A stretch of DNA of 64,000 bases from Geothrix oryzisoli (GTDB lineage Bacteria; Acidobacteriota; Holophagae; Holophagales; Holophagaceae), in assembly GCF_022808865.1 (NCBI RefSeq), contig NZ_JAKZLB010000005.1, positions 124,001-188,000 of the forward strand. Direction: 5' to 3'. Made by a program: the position numbers and the translations under genes. Numbering within the stretch: the first letter of the stretch is position 1; the number at the start of each line of letters is the position of its first letter. The notes under the pieces were generated by a model, which did not search any database, was not told the DNA's origin, and worked only from the letters and a program-made list of their open reading frames with translations. Positions 43,981-53,096 of the stretch are shown here, piece by piece.

Positions 43981-46900
43981 ATGAGCGGAACCACGGCCTA
44001 CGATCCCGAACACCCGACCTTCCTCCAGCGGATCATCCGCTTCTCTGCGGAGAACCGCTGGCTGGTCATCGCCGCCTCAGCGGTGCTGCTGGCCATGTCC
44101 TTCTGGACCATGCGGAACATCCCCCTGGATGCGCTGCCGGACCTCAGCGACACCCAGGTCATCGTCTACAGCAAGTGGGACCGGAGCCCCGACATCGTCG
44201 AGGACCAGGTTACCTACCCCATCGTCACCAGCCTGCTGGGGGCGCCGAAGGTGAAGGCCGTGCGCGGCCTCTCGGACTTCGGGTTCTCCTACGTCTACGT
44301 GATCTTCGAGGACGGCACGGACATCTACTGGGCCCGCAGCCGGGTGATGGAGTACCTCTCGAAGATCACCGCCAACCTGCCGCCCGGGGTGCAGACCTCC
44401 CTCGGCCCGGACGCCACCTCCGTGGGCTGGGTCTACCAGTACGCCCTGGTGGACCGCAGCGGCAAGCACAGCTCGGACGAGCTGCGCTCCCTCCAGGACT
44501 GGTTCCTCCGCTACGGCCTCCAGAGCACGCCCGGCGTGGCCGAGGTGGCCACCGTGGGCGGCCAGGCCCGGCAGTTCCAGGTGCAGGTCGATCCCAACAA
44601 GCTGGCGGCCTACCGCATCCCCATCGAGTCCGTCATCGGGGCGGTGAAGGGGGCCAACGCGGAAGTGGGCGGGCGTCTCGTCGAATACAGCGGCCGCGAG
44701 TACATGGTCCGGGGCCGGGGCTATGTGAAGGCCACGAAGGACCTGGAGTCGGCCGTGCTCAAAGCCGAGAACGGCACCCCTGTCCGCCTGGGCGACGTGG
44801 CCACCGTGACTCTGGGCCCCGAGATGCGCCGGGGCCTCGCGGACCTGGACGGCCAGGGCGATGTGGTGGGCGGCATCGTGGTCATGCGCCAGGGCGAGAA
44901 CGCCCTTAACGTCATCGAGCGCGTGAAGGCCCGGATCATCGAGCTGAAACAGGGCCTGCCCGAAGGCGTGGACGTGATCACGGTCTACGACCGCTCCGAG
45001 CTGATCCACAACGCCATCAAGACGGTGAAGCACAAGCTCATCGAGGAGATGATCGTCGTCTCCATCATCATCCTCATCTTCCTGTGGCACGTGCCCTCGG
45101 CCCTGGTGCCCATCATCACCATCCCCGTGAGCGTGGCGCTCGCCTTCATCCCGATGTACGGGATCGGCCAGAACGCCAACCTCATGAGCCTGGCGGGCAT
45201 CGCCATCTCCATCGGCGTGCTGGTGGACGGCGCCATCGTGGAGGTGGAGAACGCCTACAAGAAGATCGAGAAATGGATCGAGGCGGGGAAACCCGGCAGC
45301 TTCCACCAGGTGCGGCTGGAGGCCCTGATGGAGGTGGGGCCTTCGGTCTTCTTCTCCCTGCTGGTGGTGGCGGTGAGCTTCATGCCCATCTTCACCCTGC
45401 TGGATCAGGAGGGCCGCCTCTTCAAGCCCCTGGCCTATTCCAAGAACCTGGCCATGGCCATCGCCGCCATCCTGGCGCTGACCCTGGACCCCGCCATGCG
45501 CATGCTCTTCGCGCGGGTGGAGCCCTTCATGTTCAAGCCCAAGTGGCTGGCCTGGACCTTCACCCAGCTCGCCGTGGGCAAGTACTACGCGGAGGAGAAG
45601 CACCCCATCAGCGTCTTCCTCCACCGGATCTACGAAGGGCCCTGCCGCTTCGTGGTGAAGCACGCCAAGGCGACCATCGCCGTGGCCGTGCTGATGGTGG
45701 CGGCCACCATCCCGGCCTTCCTGAACCTGGGCAGCGAGTTCATGCCGCCCCTCAACGAAGGCACGATCCTCTACATGCCCTCGACCTTGCCGGGCCTCAG
45801 CCAGACCGAGGCCCAGCGCATCCTCCAGGTGCAGGACCGCCTCATCCGAACCGTGCCCGAAGTGGAGCGCGTCTTCGGCAAGGCCGGCCGCGCCGATACG
45901 GCCACGGATCCGGCGCCCTTCTCCATGATGGAGACGGTCATCGTCCTCAAGCCCGAGGAGCAGTGGCGCGCGAAGCCCCGCTGGTTCAGCGCCTGGGCGC
46001 CCGACTTCCTCAAGGCCGCCCTGCGCCCCCTCTGGCGGGACCGCATCACCGAGGAGGAGATCGTGGCGGACCTGGACCGCGTGGTGCGGCTCCCGGCCAT
46101 CCCCAACGCCTGGACCATGCCCATCAAGGCCCGCCAGGACATGCTCTCCACGGGCATCCGCACGCCCGTAGGCCTCAAGATCAATGGCGCCGACCTGGCG
46201 ACCATCGAGAAGGTGGCCGTGGACGCCGAGCGCATCCTCGCCGGCGTGCCCGGCACCCGCAGCGCCTTCGCGGAGCGCACGGCCCAGGGCTACTTCCTGG
46301 ACTTCGTGTTGAAGCGCGAGCAGCTCGCCCGCTACGGGCTCAGCGTGGAGCAGGCCAACATGCTGGTGATGACCGCCATCGGCGGCGACAACCAGAGCAC
46401 GGTCTTTGACGGCCGGGCCCGCTACCCCGTGAATGTCCGCTACGCCCGGGACTTCCGCGAAAGCCCCGACGCCCTGAAGCGGGTGCTCATCCCGACGCCC
46501 AGCGGCGCCATGATCCCCATGGAGGAGATCGCGGACCTCACCTGGGCCAACGGACCCGCCATGATCCGCGACGAGAACGGCCAGATGAACGGCTACGTGC
46601 TGGTGGACTTCGACACGTCGAAGTTCGACGTGGGCACCTACGTCCATCACGCCAAGGCCGCCGTGGAGAAGGACCTCAAGCTGCCGCCGGGCTACAGCCT
46701 CACCTGGTCGGGGCAGTACGAGAACATGATCCGCGTGAAGGAGCGGCTGAAGGTCATCCTGCCCATCACGCTGGTGCTGATCTTCGGCCTGCTCTACGCC
46801 AACACCAAGAGCGCCTTCAAGGCCTCGGTGGTGATGCTGGCCGTACCCTTCAGCGCCATCGGCGCCTTCTGGCTGCTGTGGGCCCTGGGCTACAACATGA

Positions 46901-47289
46901 GCATCGCCGTGTGGGTGGGGCTCATCGCCCTCATGGGCCTGGACGCCGAGACCGGCGTGTTCATGCTGCTCTTCCTGGACCTCAGCCACGACGAGGCGAA
47001 ACGGGAGGGCCGGCTGAACACCACGGGCGACCTGGTGGAGGCCATCATCCACGGGGCCGTGAAGCGCGTGCGGCCCAAGGCCATGACCGTCTTCGCCGCC
47101 TTCATGGGTCTGCTGCCCATCATGTGGAGCACGGGCACCGGCGCCGACGTCATGAAGCGCATCGCCGCGCCCATGGTGGGCGGCCTGGCCACCAGCTTCC
47201 TGCTGGAGCTGCTGGTCTACCCGGCCATCTACTACCTCTGGAAGCGCCGGGAGGTGGCGGAAGGCCCGGTCACCCCACTGCCAGCCTGA
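43981..47289 (+). CDS. cusA: CusA-like heavy-metal RND efflux transporter
   Basis: This 1102-residue inner-membrane RND pump has twelve helices. It opens with the HME-RND signature around LPDLSDTQVIVYSKW and VEDQVTYPIVTSLLGAP. The three metal-binding methionines of CusA are represented in ILYMPSTLPGLSQTE, PAPFSMMETVIVLKPEEQW and KARQDMLSTGIRTPVGL. Proton-relay residues appear as the Asp in SIGVLVDGAIVEVENAY, the Glu in LMGLDAETGVFMLL and the Lys in VRPKAMTVFAAFMG. It should export Cu(I)/Ag(I) or a related cation with the neighbouring channel and adaptor. No regulator gene is in the operon. Confidence 0.93.
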   Translation: MSGTTAYDPEHPTFLQRIIRFSAENRWLVIAASAVLLAMSFWTMRNIPLDALPDLSDTQVIVYSKWDRSPDIVEDQVTYPIVTSLLGAPKVKAVRGLSDFGFSYVYVIFEDGTDIYWARSRVMEYLSKITANLPPGVQTSLGPDATSVGWVYQYALVDRSGKHSSDELRSLQDWFLRYGLQSTPGVAEVATVGGQARQFQVQVDPNKLAAYRIPIESVIGAVKGANAEVGGRLVEYSGREYMVRGRGYVKATKDLESAVLKAENGTPVRLGDVATVTLGPEMRRGLADLDGQGDVVGGIVVMRQGENALNVIERVKARIIELKQGLPEGVDVITVYDRSELIHNAIKTVKHKLIEEMIVVSIIILIFLWHVPSALVPIITIPVSVALAFIPMYGIGQNANLMSLAGIAISIGVLVDGAIVEVENAYKKIEKWIEAGKPGSFHQVRLEALMEVGPSVFFSLLVVAVSFMPIFTLLDQEGRLFKPLAYSKNLAMAIAAILALTLDPAMRMLFARVEPFMFKPKWLAWTFTQLAVGKYYAEEKHPISVFLHRIYEGPCRFVVKHAKATIAVAVLMVAATIPAFLNLGSEFMPPLNEGTILYMPSTLPGLSQTEAQRILQVQDRLIRTVPEVERVFGKAGRADTATDPAPFSMMETVIVLKPEEQWRAKPRWFSAWAPDFLKAALRPLWRDRITEEEIVADLDRVVRLPAIPNAWTMPIKARQDMLSTGIRTPVGLKINGADLATIEKVAVDAERILAGVPGTRSAFAERTAQGYFLDFVLKREQLARYGLSVEQANMLVMTAIGGDNQSTVFDGRARYPVNVRYARDFRESPDALKRVLIPTPSGAMIPMEEIADLTWANGPAMIRDENGQMNGYVLVDFDTSKFDVGTYVHHAKAAVEKDLKLPPGYSLTWSGQYENMIRVKERLKVILPITLVLIFGLLYANTKSAFKASVVMLAVPFSAIGAFWLLWALGYNMSIAVWVGLIALMGLDAETGVFMLLFLDLSHDEAKREGRLNTTGDLVEAIIHGAVKRVRPKAMTVFAAFMGLLPIMWSTGTGADVMKRIAAPMVGGLATSFLLELLVYPAIYYLWKRREVAEGPVTPLPA

Positions 47290-47382
47290 TCCCCGCTGCG
47301 ACACCCACCTCAACCCGGCGGTCCCGGACACGGCCCAGGGACCGCCGCCCACCCCAGGGCCGTGCTCTCGAAAGGATCTCCC

Positions 47383-47610
47383 ATGCTCAACCTCCTGCTC
47401 ACGCTGGCCGTCGCGGCCACACCCCAGGCCAAGCCCGCCACCAACACCAAGTGCCCCGTCCTCGGGGGCAAGGTGACTGAAACCTCCAAGACCGTGGTCG
47501 TGCGCGGCCAGACCTACCGGCTCTGCTGCGGCGGCTGCGACGCCACGCTTCTGAAGAACCCCGACAAGTACCTCGAGAAGGACGGCACCCCGAAGAACGC
47601 CCGGAAGTAG
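47383..47610 (+). CDS. Small secreted YHS/TRASH-like metal-binding protein (copy 1)
   Basis: This 75-residue protein has a short signal peptide (MLNLLLTLAVAATPQA) and one YHS/TRASH-type domain: KCPVLGGKV ... YRLCCGGCDATLLKNPDKYL. The three closely spaced cysteines CCGGC plus CP at the start are metal-ligand candidates. AAGGA precedes the ATG at 47383. It is followed by a paralogue and closes the Cus-type operon, so a periplasmic metal sponge or chaperone role for the pump is likely. Confidence 0.7.
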   Translation: MLNLLLTLAVAATPQAKPATNTKCPVLGGKVTETSKTVVVRGQTYRLCCGGCDATLLKNPDKYLEKDGTPKNARK

Positions 47611-47641
47611 GAGATAAACTGGTTTCCCGAAGGAGAACCCC

Positions 47642-47881
47642 ATGCTGAACACCGCCCTGCTGAGCCTCGCCGTCCTGGCCGCCCCCGCGGCCCAGAAGGC
47701 CAAGCCCGCCACCAACACCAAGGATCCCGTCTGCAAGATGACGGTGGATGCGAAGTCCACCACCGTCGCCGTGCGGGGCCGCGACTACCGCGTGTGCAGC
47801 AAGCACTGCGGCGAGGCCCTCCAGAAGGATCCCGACAAGTACCTGGACAAGGATGGCTCGGTGAAGGCCGAGAAGAAGTAG
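47642..47881 (+). CDS. Small secreted YHS-domain protein (copy 2)
   Basis: This 79-residue paralogue of the preceding gene shares the AKPATNTK linker and the DPDKYLDKDG ending. The YHS domain reads KDPVCKMTVD ... YRVCSKHCGEALQKDPDKYL, the classical form with VCKM and a C-x3-C pair. A signal peptide (LLSLAVLAAPAAQ) directs it to the periplasm. The two copies differ in their cysteine arrangement, so they may bind different metals or oxidation states. A strong hairpin follows the stop and ends the operon. Confidence 0.75.
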   Translation: MLNTALLSLAVLAAPAAQKAKPATNTKDPVCKMTVDAKSTTVAVRGRDYRVCSKHCGEALQKDPDKYLDKDGSVKAEKK

Positions 47882-47895
47882 TCCCCCGAATCCGG

Positions 47896-47929
47896 AAGGC
47901 CCGGGCACGCAAGTGCGCGCCCGGGCCTT
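47896..47929. terminator. Long GC hairpin at the end of the metal operon
   Basis: AAGGCCCGGGC and GCCCGGGCCTT form a perfect 11-bp stem, with a further CGCA/TGCG pairing inside the loop. There is no T run, so it may act as a weak or bidirectional terminator, or as an mRNA 3' end. Confidence 0.55.
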
Positions 47930-48075
47930 GTCGTGCCTGCCCAAGTCCAGTGCCGGGAATAATTAGTTTGCCAGTACAAAAGGGGTCGAAAAATTAACAC
48001 AACTTAACTGCTGGGAGTAGCATCGTGGCCCCAGGTCGGTTGGACACTCCGACCCTCCTCTTGTCTGGAGGTTCC

Positions 48076-49737
48076 ATGCGCCATGTGGTTCCCTTCCTCC
48101 TTCCCGCCTGCCTGCTGGCCGTGCCTGCGGACCAGGCCCGCACCGATGCCCTGGTCCGCGACGCCCGGGGCCACCTGGCTGCCCGGGCCTTCCAGATGGG
48201 TCTGGGCCAGCACGCAGGCTTCACCTTCCGGAACCTCGTCTCCGATGCCCTCGGCGAGGATCACGTCCGGCTGGAGCAGACCTATAAGGGCTTGCCCGTG
48301 TTCGAGGGCGAGGCCATCGTCCACTTCCGGAGCGGCCGGGTGCGGGCGGTGACCGACGACCTGGTGCGGGGCCTGACGCTCAGTGTGGAGCCGACCCTGG
48401 GCCGGGCCGAGGCCCTGGCGGCGGCCCATGCGGCGCTGGCCCCCCGCGGCACTTATGCCTATGAGCCGACCGCCACCCTGGTCGTGGCCGGCCTCGAGCC
48501 GGGCGGTCCCGGCCGGGCCACGCGGTACGCCCTGGCCTACCACGTCCACACGGAGCTGGAGAACGGGGCCCGGGAGACGAAGCACACCGACTTCCTGGTG
48601 GACGCCCACACGGGCCGGATCCTCGACACCTGGGATACCCTCCGCACCGCCGGTGCCACCGGCAGCGGCCAGTCCCAGTGGTACGGAACCGTGAGCCTCG
48701 CCACGAACAGCACGGCCACGGGCTATGAGCTGCGGGACACCACCCGGGGCACCGGTGGCACCTTCGGCAACAACGCCACCACCAACCTGCTCAACGGCAC
48801 CTCCGGCGCGGGGACGATCTTCACGGACGCCGACAACGCCTGGGGCGACGGCCTCCAGTACAATGGCACGGCGGGCATGGGCGCGAACGCCCAGACTGCG
48901 GGCGTGGACGGCCACCGGGGCATGCAGGCCACCTGGGACTTCTACCTGAACGCCTTCGGTCGGGACGGCATCGACGATGCCGGCAGGGCCACCTTCAGCC
49001 GCATGCACTACAGCAGTCAGTACGACAACGCCTTCTGGTCCGACAGCTGCTTCTGCATGACCTATGGGGATGGCCAGGTGGGCGGTTCCGTGGGCGAGGC
49101 GGACCTGGATACGGCCGGCCACGAGATGAGCCACGGCGTCTGTGCGGCCACGGCCAACCTCCAGTACCGGAAAGAGTCCGGCGGCCTCAACGAAGCCAAC
49201 TCGGACATCTTCGGCACCCTGGTGGAGTTCTACACCCTGAACAACAGCACCGGCAGCTTCATCCCCAGCACGCCGGGACCCGGCGTGGGTCCCAACCATG
49301 TCACCGCCAACTACAAGCTGTTCGAGAACAGCTGGGGCCACGCTTACCCGAACGAGGCCCTGCGCTGGATGTACAAGCCCAGCCGCGATGGCCGCAGCCC
49401 GGACTTCTACAGCAGCACCATCGGCCGGCTGGACGTCCACTACAGCTCCGGCGTGGCCAACCACTTCTTCTTCCTCCTCGCCCACGGCAGCCTGGTGGAC
49501 GGACTCTGCGACAACATCGCCTCGCCCATGACCAACGGCGTCACCAGCATCACCGGCATCGGCAACGACAAGGCCGGCCGCATCTGGTACCGGGCCCTCA
49601 CCACCTACATGACCAAGCGCACGAATTATGCGGGTGCGCGCGTGGCGACCTTGAACGCGGCCGCGGATCTCTATGGGGCCGCCTCCGACGAGTACGCCAC
49701 TGTGAACACCGCCTGGCTGGCCGTGAATGTGAAGTAG
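48076..49737 (+). CDS. Secreted M4 (thermolysin-like) metallopeptidase
   Basis: This 553-residue zinc protease precursor has a signal peptide (MRHVVPFLLPACLLAVPA). A propeptide follows (about 20-190, with an FTP/PepSY-type region TYKGLPVFEGEAIVHFRSG). The mature catalytic domain starts near SQWYGTV. The zinc ligands are His349 and His353 in GHEMSHGV and Glu373 in GLNEANSD, and the transition-state His lies in DVHYSSGVANHFFFLL. Thermolysins hydrolyse bonds before bulky hydrophobic residues. The ATG at 48076 has TGGAGG upstream. An emfourin-like inhibitor gene faces it with 29 bases between the stops, which suggests that its activity is restrained inside the cell. Confidence 0.93.
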   Translation: MRHVVPFLLPACLLAVPADQARTDALVRDARGHLAARAFQMGLGQHAGFTFRNLVSDALGEDHVRLEQTYKGLPVFEGEAIVHFRSGRVRAVTDDLVRGLTLSVEPTLGRAEALAAAHAALAPRGTYAYEPTATLVVAGLEPGGPGRATRYALAYHVHTELENGARETKHTDFLVDAHTGRILDTWDTLRTAGATGSGQSQWYGTVSLATNSTATGYELRDTTRGTGGTFGNNATTNLLNGTSGAGTIFTDADNAWGDGLQYNGTAGMGANAQTAGVDGHRGMQATWDFYLNAFGRDGIDDAGRATFSRMHYSSQYDNAFWSDSCFCMTYGDGQVGGSVGEADLDTAGHEMSHGVCAATANLQYRKESGGLNEANSDIFGTLVEFYTLNNSTGSFIPSTPGPGVGPNHVTANYKLFENSWGHAYPNEALRWMYKPSRDGRSPDFYSSTIGRLDVHYSSGVANHFFFLLAHGSLVDGLCDNIASPMTNGVTSITGIGNDKAGRIWYRALTTYMTKRTNYAGARVATLNAAADLYGAASDEYATVNTAWLAVNVK

Positions 49738-49742
49738 GGCTT

Positions 49743-49770
49743 CTGAAGGGCCTTCGGCCGGCCCCTTCAG
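49743..49770. terminator. Bidirectional hairpin between M4 protease and inhibitor genes
   Basis: CTGAAGGGCC pairs with GGCCCCTTCAG (one bulged C) in the short gap between the convergent stops, overlapping the inhibitor's last codons. No T run follows on either strand. Confidence 0.45.
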
Positions 49771-50069
49771 GGTGGGGGCAGGCCGAGGGTTCGCATCAGG
49801 GCGCCCAGGGCCTTGAAGGCGGGCTGATCCGGATCTCCTTCGTCGTCCACGGCCAGGAGGTTGCGGGACCGGCCCGGGCCCTGGACTTCCACTTCGTAGC
49901 GGAAGCAGTCGGCGTCAATGGGCTCATGGCCGATGGTCAGATCCGTCAGGTCCTCCAACTGGATGGCGAGGATCCGCCGGGTCTCCGCGTCCAGGTGCGT
50001 CGCGTCCACGGTGCCCAGCATCTCCGAGATGGCTGCCGAGCCGCCCGTCTTCCGGATGGTGAGGATCAT
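49767..50069 (-). CDS. Emfourin-like M4 protease inhibitor
   Basis: This ~100-residue protein without a signal peptide resembles emfourin, the protein inhibitor of protealysin-type M4 peptidases, whose genes sit next to M4 genes. Matching features are the start TIRKTGGSAAI, the VDATHLDAETRRILA helix and CFRYEVEVQGPGRSRNLLAVDD before the C-terminal helix FKALGALMRTLGL. It is convergent with the M4 gene. The ATG at 50069 follows GGAGG. The protease carries an export signal while the inhibitor does not, so the inhibitor may protect the cytoplasm. The assignment rests on motif pattern and context. Confidence 0.72.
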   Translation of the reverse strand: MILTIRKTGGSAAISEMLGTVDATHLDAETRRILAIQLEDLTDLTIGHEPIDADCFRYEVEVQGPGRSRNLLAVDDEGDPDQPAFKALGALMRTLGLPPP

Positions 50070-50177
50070 GGCTCCTCCGCGCCGCTCAAGGGAGGTCCGG
50101 ACCGGGACCTGCGGCCGGAATGTAGGTCCACCGGGAAGGGGTGTCAATCGACCCATCGGGTGTGTATGGCCGGAGGC

Positions 50178-50816
50178 TCAGCGGTCCGCCGGGCCCGGAT
50201 CGGGGCACTCGCGCAGCACATCCAGCCAGGCTTTCAGCACGAAGGCCGTCGCCCCCCAGAGCGGAGCCTGGGGCAGTTCGAGCCTGGGAACGTCCAGGGC
50301 CAGGCCGTGGCGTTCGAGGCGCTCGATGGTCCAGGGTGCTTCCATCAGTGGGGCGAGGGGGAGCAGGAGGACCTGCTCGAGCTCGTGGTCCAGGCGGAAG
50401 CTGGGCTTCGGCTCCTCCCAGCGGAAGAAGACCGGCGTGAAGCGCACACGGGCCTTGGCCACGCCATCGGGGAAGCAGCCCAGTTCCCAGAGGCCTTCGG
50501 ACACGCCGATCTCCTCGGCCACCTCCCGGCGGGCCGTGGCGGGCAGGTCGCGGTCGCGGGGCTCCACCATGCCTCCGGGGAAGGCGATCTCGCCGGGGTG
50601 GTGGGGCGCCCCATAGCCGCGCTGGACCAGCACCAGCTTGCGGGCGCCGGCGGCATCGCCCCAGAGGATCACCCCCACCGCCGCCCGGCGCGGGTCCTCG
50701 GGGATGCGGGCGCTGATCTTGTGGGGATCGGGCCCGAGCTGGGGCCGCCGCAGGCTCTCGGCGATGCGGGCCCAGGAGAGCGGCGGGGCTTCGTCGGGGG
50801 CGCGCCAAGCGGTCAT
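50178..50816 (-). CDS. Nudix hydrolase (CoA pyrophosphatase-like)
   Basis: This 212-residue hydrolase has the Nudix box GGMVEPRDRDLPATARREVA followed by EEIG, in the form seen in NudL-type CoA pyrophosphatases. Upstream is the NudL-like QRGYGAPHHPGEIAFPGG. It probably removes phosphate-linked nucleotides from CoA or related compounds. It overlaps the RelA/SpoT gene's end by 4 bases, so the two are co-transcribed and translationally coupled. A role near nucleotide alarmone turnover is only suggested by position. Confidence 0.83.
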   Translation of the reverse strand: MTAWRAPDEAPPLSWARIAESLRRPQLGPDPHKISARIPEDPRRAAVGVILWGDAAGARKLVLVQRGYGAPHHPGEIAFPGGMVEPRDRDLPATARREVAEEIGVSEGLWELGCFPDGVAKARVRFTPVFFRWEEPKPSFRLDHELEQVLLLPLAPLMEAPWTIERLERHGLALDVPRLELPQAPLWGATAFVLKAWLDVLRECPDPGPADR

Positions 50817-53038
50817 TTGATCTTCCCGAACACGGATCCCTTCACCCGTTCGACGGTGTAGACGCCGCGGATGCGGCGCAGGCCGGCCATGAGCTCCACG
50901 AGGTGGGTCCGGTCCCGCACCCGCAGGGCGATGTGGAAGAGGCCCGCGCCCTCCTCCGTGGCCGAGCCGTGGAAGCGCTGCACGTTGATGCCCACGCGCT
51001 GGATGCCCTCGGAGATGGCGGCCACCATGCCCGGCCGGTCCTCGGTGGTGAGGGCGATCTCCGTGTCGTAGAGTTCCGTCCCGTGCTTGCCCCAGGCCAC
51101 GTTCACGCGGCGCTCGGGGTGCATGGTCCCCTTCGTCAGCTGGGGACAGTCGGCCCGGTGGATGGCGGTGCCGCGGGTGCGGGTGATGTAGCCCACCACC
51201 TCGTCGCCCCAGATGGGCTTGCAGCAGGCGGCCAGGGCATAGAGGATGCCGGCGGTATCGCCCACCACCACCGAGTCCATGAGGTTCGAGACATTCTCCT
51301 TGGGCCTGGCGCGCTCGGGTTCGGGCACCAGGGGCTCGAGGAGCTTGTGGACCGTGATGCGCCCGAAGCCCAGGGCGGCGTAGGCCGCGTCCCAGTTCGC
51401 CAGCTTCAGCTCGGTCAGCCGCGCCTCGAGCTTGGTCTGCGCTTCGGTGTCGTCCAGGCGCACGCCCAGGGCGCGGGCCTCGCGCTCCAGCCGCTCCCGG
51501 CCCAGGGTGACGGCGTGGGCGCGCTCCTCTTCGCGGATGAAGGCCTGGATGCGGCTCTTGGCGCCAGCGGACTTCACGAAGCCCAGCCAGTCGCGGCTGG
51601 GCTTGTGGTCGAGGCGGGTGAGGATCTCCACGCGGTCGCCGTTCTGCAGGGTGTGCTTGAGCGGCACCATGCGCCCGTTCACCTTGGCGCCCACGCAGCG
51701 GTGCCCCACCTGGGTATGGATGGCGTAGGCGAAATCCACCGGGGTGCTGCCCTCCACCAGGCTGCGGAGGTCGCCCTTGGGCGTGAAGACCTGGATGCGG
51801 TTGAAGGTCAGTTCGCCCCGCAGGTTGGCCACCAGGTCACGGCTGTCCTGGGCGTCCTGGTGCAGCTCCACCATGCGGCGCAGGAACGCCACCTGGTTGA
51901 TCTCCAGGCGGTTGGCGATGCGGCCGTCCTTGTAGGTCCAATGGCTGGCGATGCCGGCCTCGGCGTGGACGTGCATCTCCTCGGTGCGGATCTGCACTTC
52001 GAAGATGTCGCCGGAGCTCATCAGCACCGTGGTGTGGATGCTCTGGTAGCCATTCTCCTTGGGCAGGCTGATGTAGTCCTTGAACTTGCCGGGGACGGGT
52101 CGGTAGAGGCCGTGCACGAGGCCCATGGCCGTGTAGCAGCTGGCCCGGTCGGGACAGATGATGCGGTAGGCCAGCCAGTCGTGGATGTCCTCGAAGCCCT
52201 TGGCCTGGGCGCCCATCTTCTTCCAGATGCCGTAGAGGTGTTTGACGCGGCCGTAGACGTGGGCATTGATGCCCTGCTGGCGCAGGATGGCCTGGAGCGA
52301 GCCGTGGATCTCCTGGATGGTGCCGGAGAGCTTGGCGCGCTTGGCCTCCACCGCGTTCTTCAGGTACTCGTACTGTTCGGGCTCCAGCTGGCGGAAGGCC
52401 AGATCCTCGAGTTCGAGGCGCACCACGCCCATGCCCAGGCGGTTGGCCAGGGGGGCGTAGAGCTCCAGCGTCTCCCGGGAGATGCGGCGGCGCTTCTCCT
52501 CCTCCATGACGCCCAGGGTCTTCATGTTGTGCAGGCGGTCCGCCAGCTTCACCAGCAGCACGCGCACGTCCTTGCCCATGGCCACCAGCAGCTTGCGGAC
52601 GTTCTCGGCGTTCAGCAGGTGCTTGTCCGTGAAGGCCAGCTTGCTCATCTTGGTGAGGCCGTCCACGATCTCGCCGATCTCGTCCCCGAACTGCGCCTTC
52701 ACCTGGGGCAGGGTCATGAGGGTGTCTTCCACCACGTCGTGCAGCAGGCCGCAGGCCACGCTCACGGCGTCCAGCCGCCAGTCCGCCAGGCTCTGGGCCA
52801 CGGCCAGGGGATGGAAGAAGTAGGGCTCGCCGCTCTTCCGGAGCTGGGTGGCGTGCATGTCCCGGCCCACGGTGAAGGCCCGGCGGAGCAGGGCCACATC
52901 CCCCTTGGGGTGGTGCTGGAGGAAGGCCGCCTTCACCCGATCGAAGGCCCCGTCCAGCGTGAGGCAACTGTCCCCTTCGCAGGCCGAGCCTTCCCCCTCG
53001 CGGAGGACGGGCTCCAGGGTTTTCCCAGGCACGGCCAT
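50813..53038 (-). CDS. rel: Bifunctional (p)ppGpp synthetase/hydrolase (RelA/SpoT)
   Basis: This ~741-residue long Rel protein controls the stringent response. It has an HD hydrolase domain (FFHPLAVAQSLADWRLDA, LLHDVVEDT), then the synthetase domain with RIICPDRASCYTAMG and YQSIHTTVLM. A TGS domain follows (IQVFTPKGDLRSLVEGSTPV, DFAYAIHTQVGHRCVGAKV), then a helical/zinc region (YALAACCKPIWGDEVVGYIT) and an ACT/RRM domain. The intact HDxxED motif indicates that hydrolysis is retained. The start is uncertain: ATG 53038 was chosen because GTG 53089 would leave only 7 bases before a divergent gene start. It overlaps the Nudix gene by 4 bases. Confidence 0.93.
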   Translation of the reverse strand: MAVPGKTLEPVLREGEGSACEGDSCLTLDGAFDRVKAAFLQHHPKGDVALLRRAFTVGRDMHATQLRKSGEPYFFHPLAVAQSLADWRLDAVSVACGLLHDVVEDTLMTLPQVKAQFGDEIGEIVDGLTKMSKLAFTDKHLLNAENVRKLLVAMGKDVRVLLVKLADRLHNMKTLGVMEEEKRRRISRETLELYAPLANRLGMGVVRLELEDLAFRQLEPEQYEYLKNAVEAKRAKLSGTIQEIHGSLQAILRQQGINAHVYGRVKHLYGIWKKMGAQAKGFEDIHDWLAYRIICPDRASCYTAMGLVHGLYRPVPGKFKDYISLPKENGYQSIHTTVLMSSGDIFEVQIRTEEMHVHAEAGIASHWTYKDGRIANRLEINQVAFLRRMVELHQDAQDSRDLVANLRGELTFNRIQVFTPKGDLRSLVEGSTPVDFAYAIHTQVGHRCVGAKVNGRMVPLKHTLQNGDRVEILTRLDHKPSRDWLGFVKSAGAKSRIQAFIREEERAHAVTLGRERLEREARALGVRLDDTEAQTKLEARLTELKLANWDAAYAALGFGRITVHKLLEPLVPEPERARPKENVSNLMDSVVVGDTAGILYALAACCKPIWGDEVVGYITRTRGTAIHRADCPQLTKGTMHPERRVNVAWGKHGTELYDTEIALTTEDRPGMVAAISEGIQRVGINVQRFHGSATEEGAGLFHIALRVRDRTHLVELMAGLRRIRGVYTVERVKGSVFGKIK

Positions 53039-53096
53039 GCTCGAGTGTCGCGCAGGGGCGCTTCTGAATCCAGGCGGTTTATCGGACACTCAAGGA

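Noticed and set aside
44077-47763. 1228-codon open frame on the minus strand opposite cusA
   Set aside because: It is a typical shadow frame in GC-rich DNA. It is His/Gly/Val/Asp-rich with no domain, while the plus strand encodes a complete CusA.
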